From Ichthyophonus hoferi (taxonomy: Eukaryota; Opisthokonta; Ichthyosporea; Ichthyophonida; Ichthyophonidae): DNA of 23,485 nucleotides. Position numbers and translations under genes: made by a program. The stretch is taken from positions 1,113 through 24,597 of the forward strand of contig NAOQ01000372.1 of NCBI GenBank assembly GCA_002751075.1, written 5' to 3'. The notes under the pieces are model-generated. The model worked only from the letters and a program-made list of their open reading frames with translations, made no database searches and had not been told where the DNA came from. Positions 23,039 through 23,485 of this stretch are shown one piece after another (the first letter of the stretch is position 1; each line of letters starts with the position of its first letter).

Positions 23039-23185
23039 GTATTCCTTTCCTATTTCTTGATCCCACATAGAGGTGCGTAATGGGGTCGACGGTTTATATA
23101 TTAATTACGATTAAATAACTACTTTACTAACGAATGTAAAAAAGTATATTGCCATGTTGTATCAAACTTTTTCCTTTACGACTGG
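23039..23185 (+). repeat. Dispersed direct repeat, copy 2
   Basis: Partner of the copy at 22518-22650, in the same orientation and about 520 bases downstream. Divergence looks like a few tens of percent, so the pair is old or the family diverse. Confidence 0.7.
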
Positions 23186-23485
23186 TTAACCTGTCTTAAT
23201 CATCCTCGATTTATGTAAATGGTTACGCCACTATTTCCTATTCTTTATGTATTTGAACATTAATGGAGTATATCTACCAATCTGTACATATAAATATATC
23301 AATCTTTAGAGTAATACTTCAGGACCAGGTATTAAATAATTAACTAATAATTATAACTAGTAATTTTTTTCCAGGTCGTAGATGTAGCTAATTTCCCAAT
23401 AATTGCCTATATGTTGAGATAAGCCATATCAATTAAAGTAAAATTAAATAATACTTCGAGTGGTTTATTAAAAGTTATACAAAAC

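Larger units (their letters stand above)
22384..23485. other. AT-rich region after LSM14, no gene seen
   Basis: Stop-rich in all frames, with no protein-like stretch recognised on either strand. It contains the two copies of a dispersed repeat listed separately. Confidence 0.65.

Overview
The window looks like AT-rich nuclear DNA from an animal. Three genes have short exons and GT-AG introns of about 100-800 bases: an NSMAF/FAN homologue, a cathepsin L-like protease and an LSM14 homologue with animal-type motif order. Low GC, compact introns and many simple repeats would suit a sponge or another early-branching animal. That placement is inference; no single sequence feature proves it.

Layout. 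Positions 1-3175 hold the first six coding exons of an NSMAF (FAN) homologue on the minus strand, running off the left edge. Its exons are all shorter than 150 bases. Positions 3176-8250 are mostly AT-rich intergenic DNA with microsatellites, a tandem duplication and hairpins. They also contain several weak coding candidates: an N-terminal exon with a membrane segment at 4553, a membrane-protein-like exon pair at 6775-7129, a six-cysteine knottin-like exon at 7206-7327 and a small ORF at 7893. Positions 8257-11415 hold a complete five-exon cathepsin L-like protease on the minus strand. At 12053-12259 lies an isolated terminal exon on the minus strand that resembles the end of a peroxiredoxin-like 2 family protein.

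Positions 12278 to about 16880 are a decayed Ty1/copia retrotransposon: a 5' LTR, a primer-binding site matching half of initiator tRNA-Met, and remnants of gag, integrase and reverse transcriptase. The reverse transcriptase is interrupted by a second insertion of about 0.8 kb. No 3' LTR was found. The element begins only 18 bases from the peroxiredoxin-like exon.

Positions 17888-22123 hold a complete seven-exon LSM14 (RAP55/Scd6) gene on the plus strand, followed by a polyadenylation signal and an AT-rich tail with a dispersed repeat.

The three clear genes act in unrelated pathways: TNF receptor/sphingomyelinase signalling, lysosomal proteolysis and P-body mRNA control. Nothing suggests they work together. 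The item most worth a second look is the possible secreted cysteine-knot peptide at 6251-7327; its structure is unproven.
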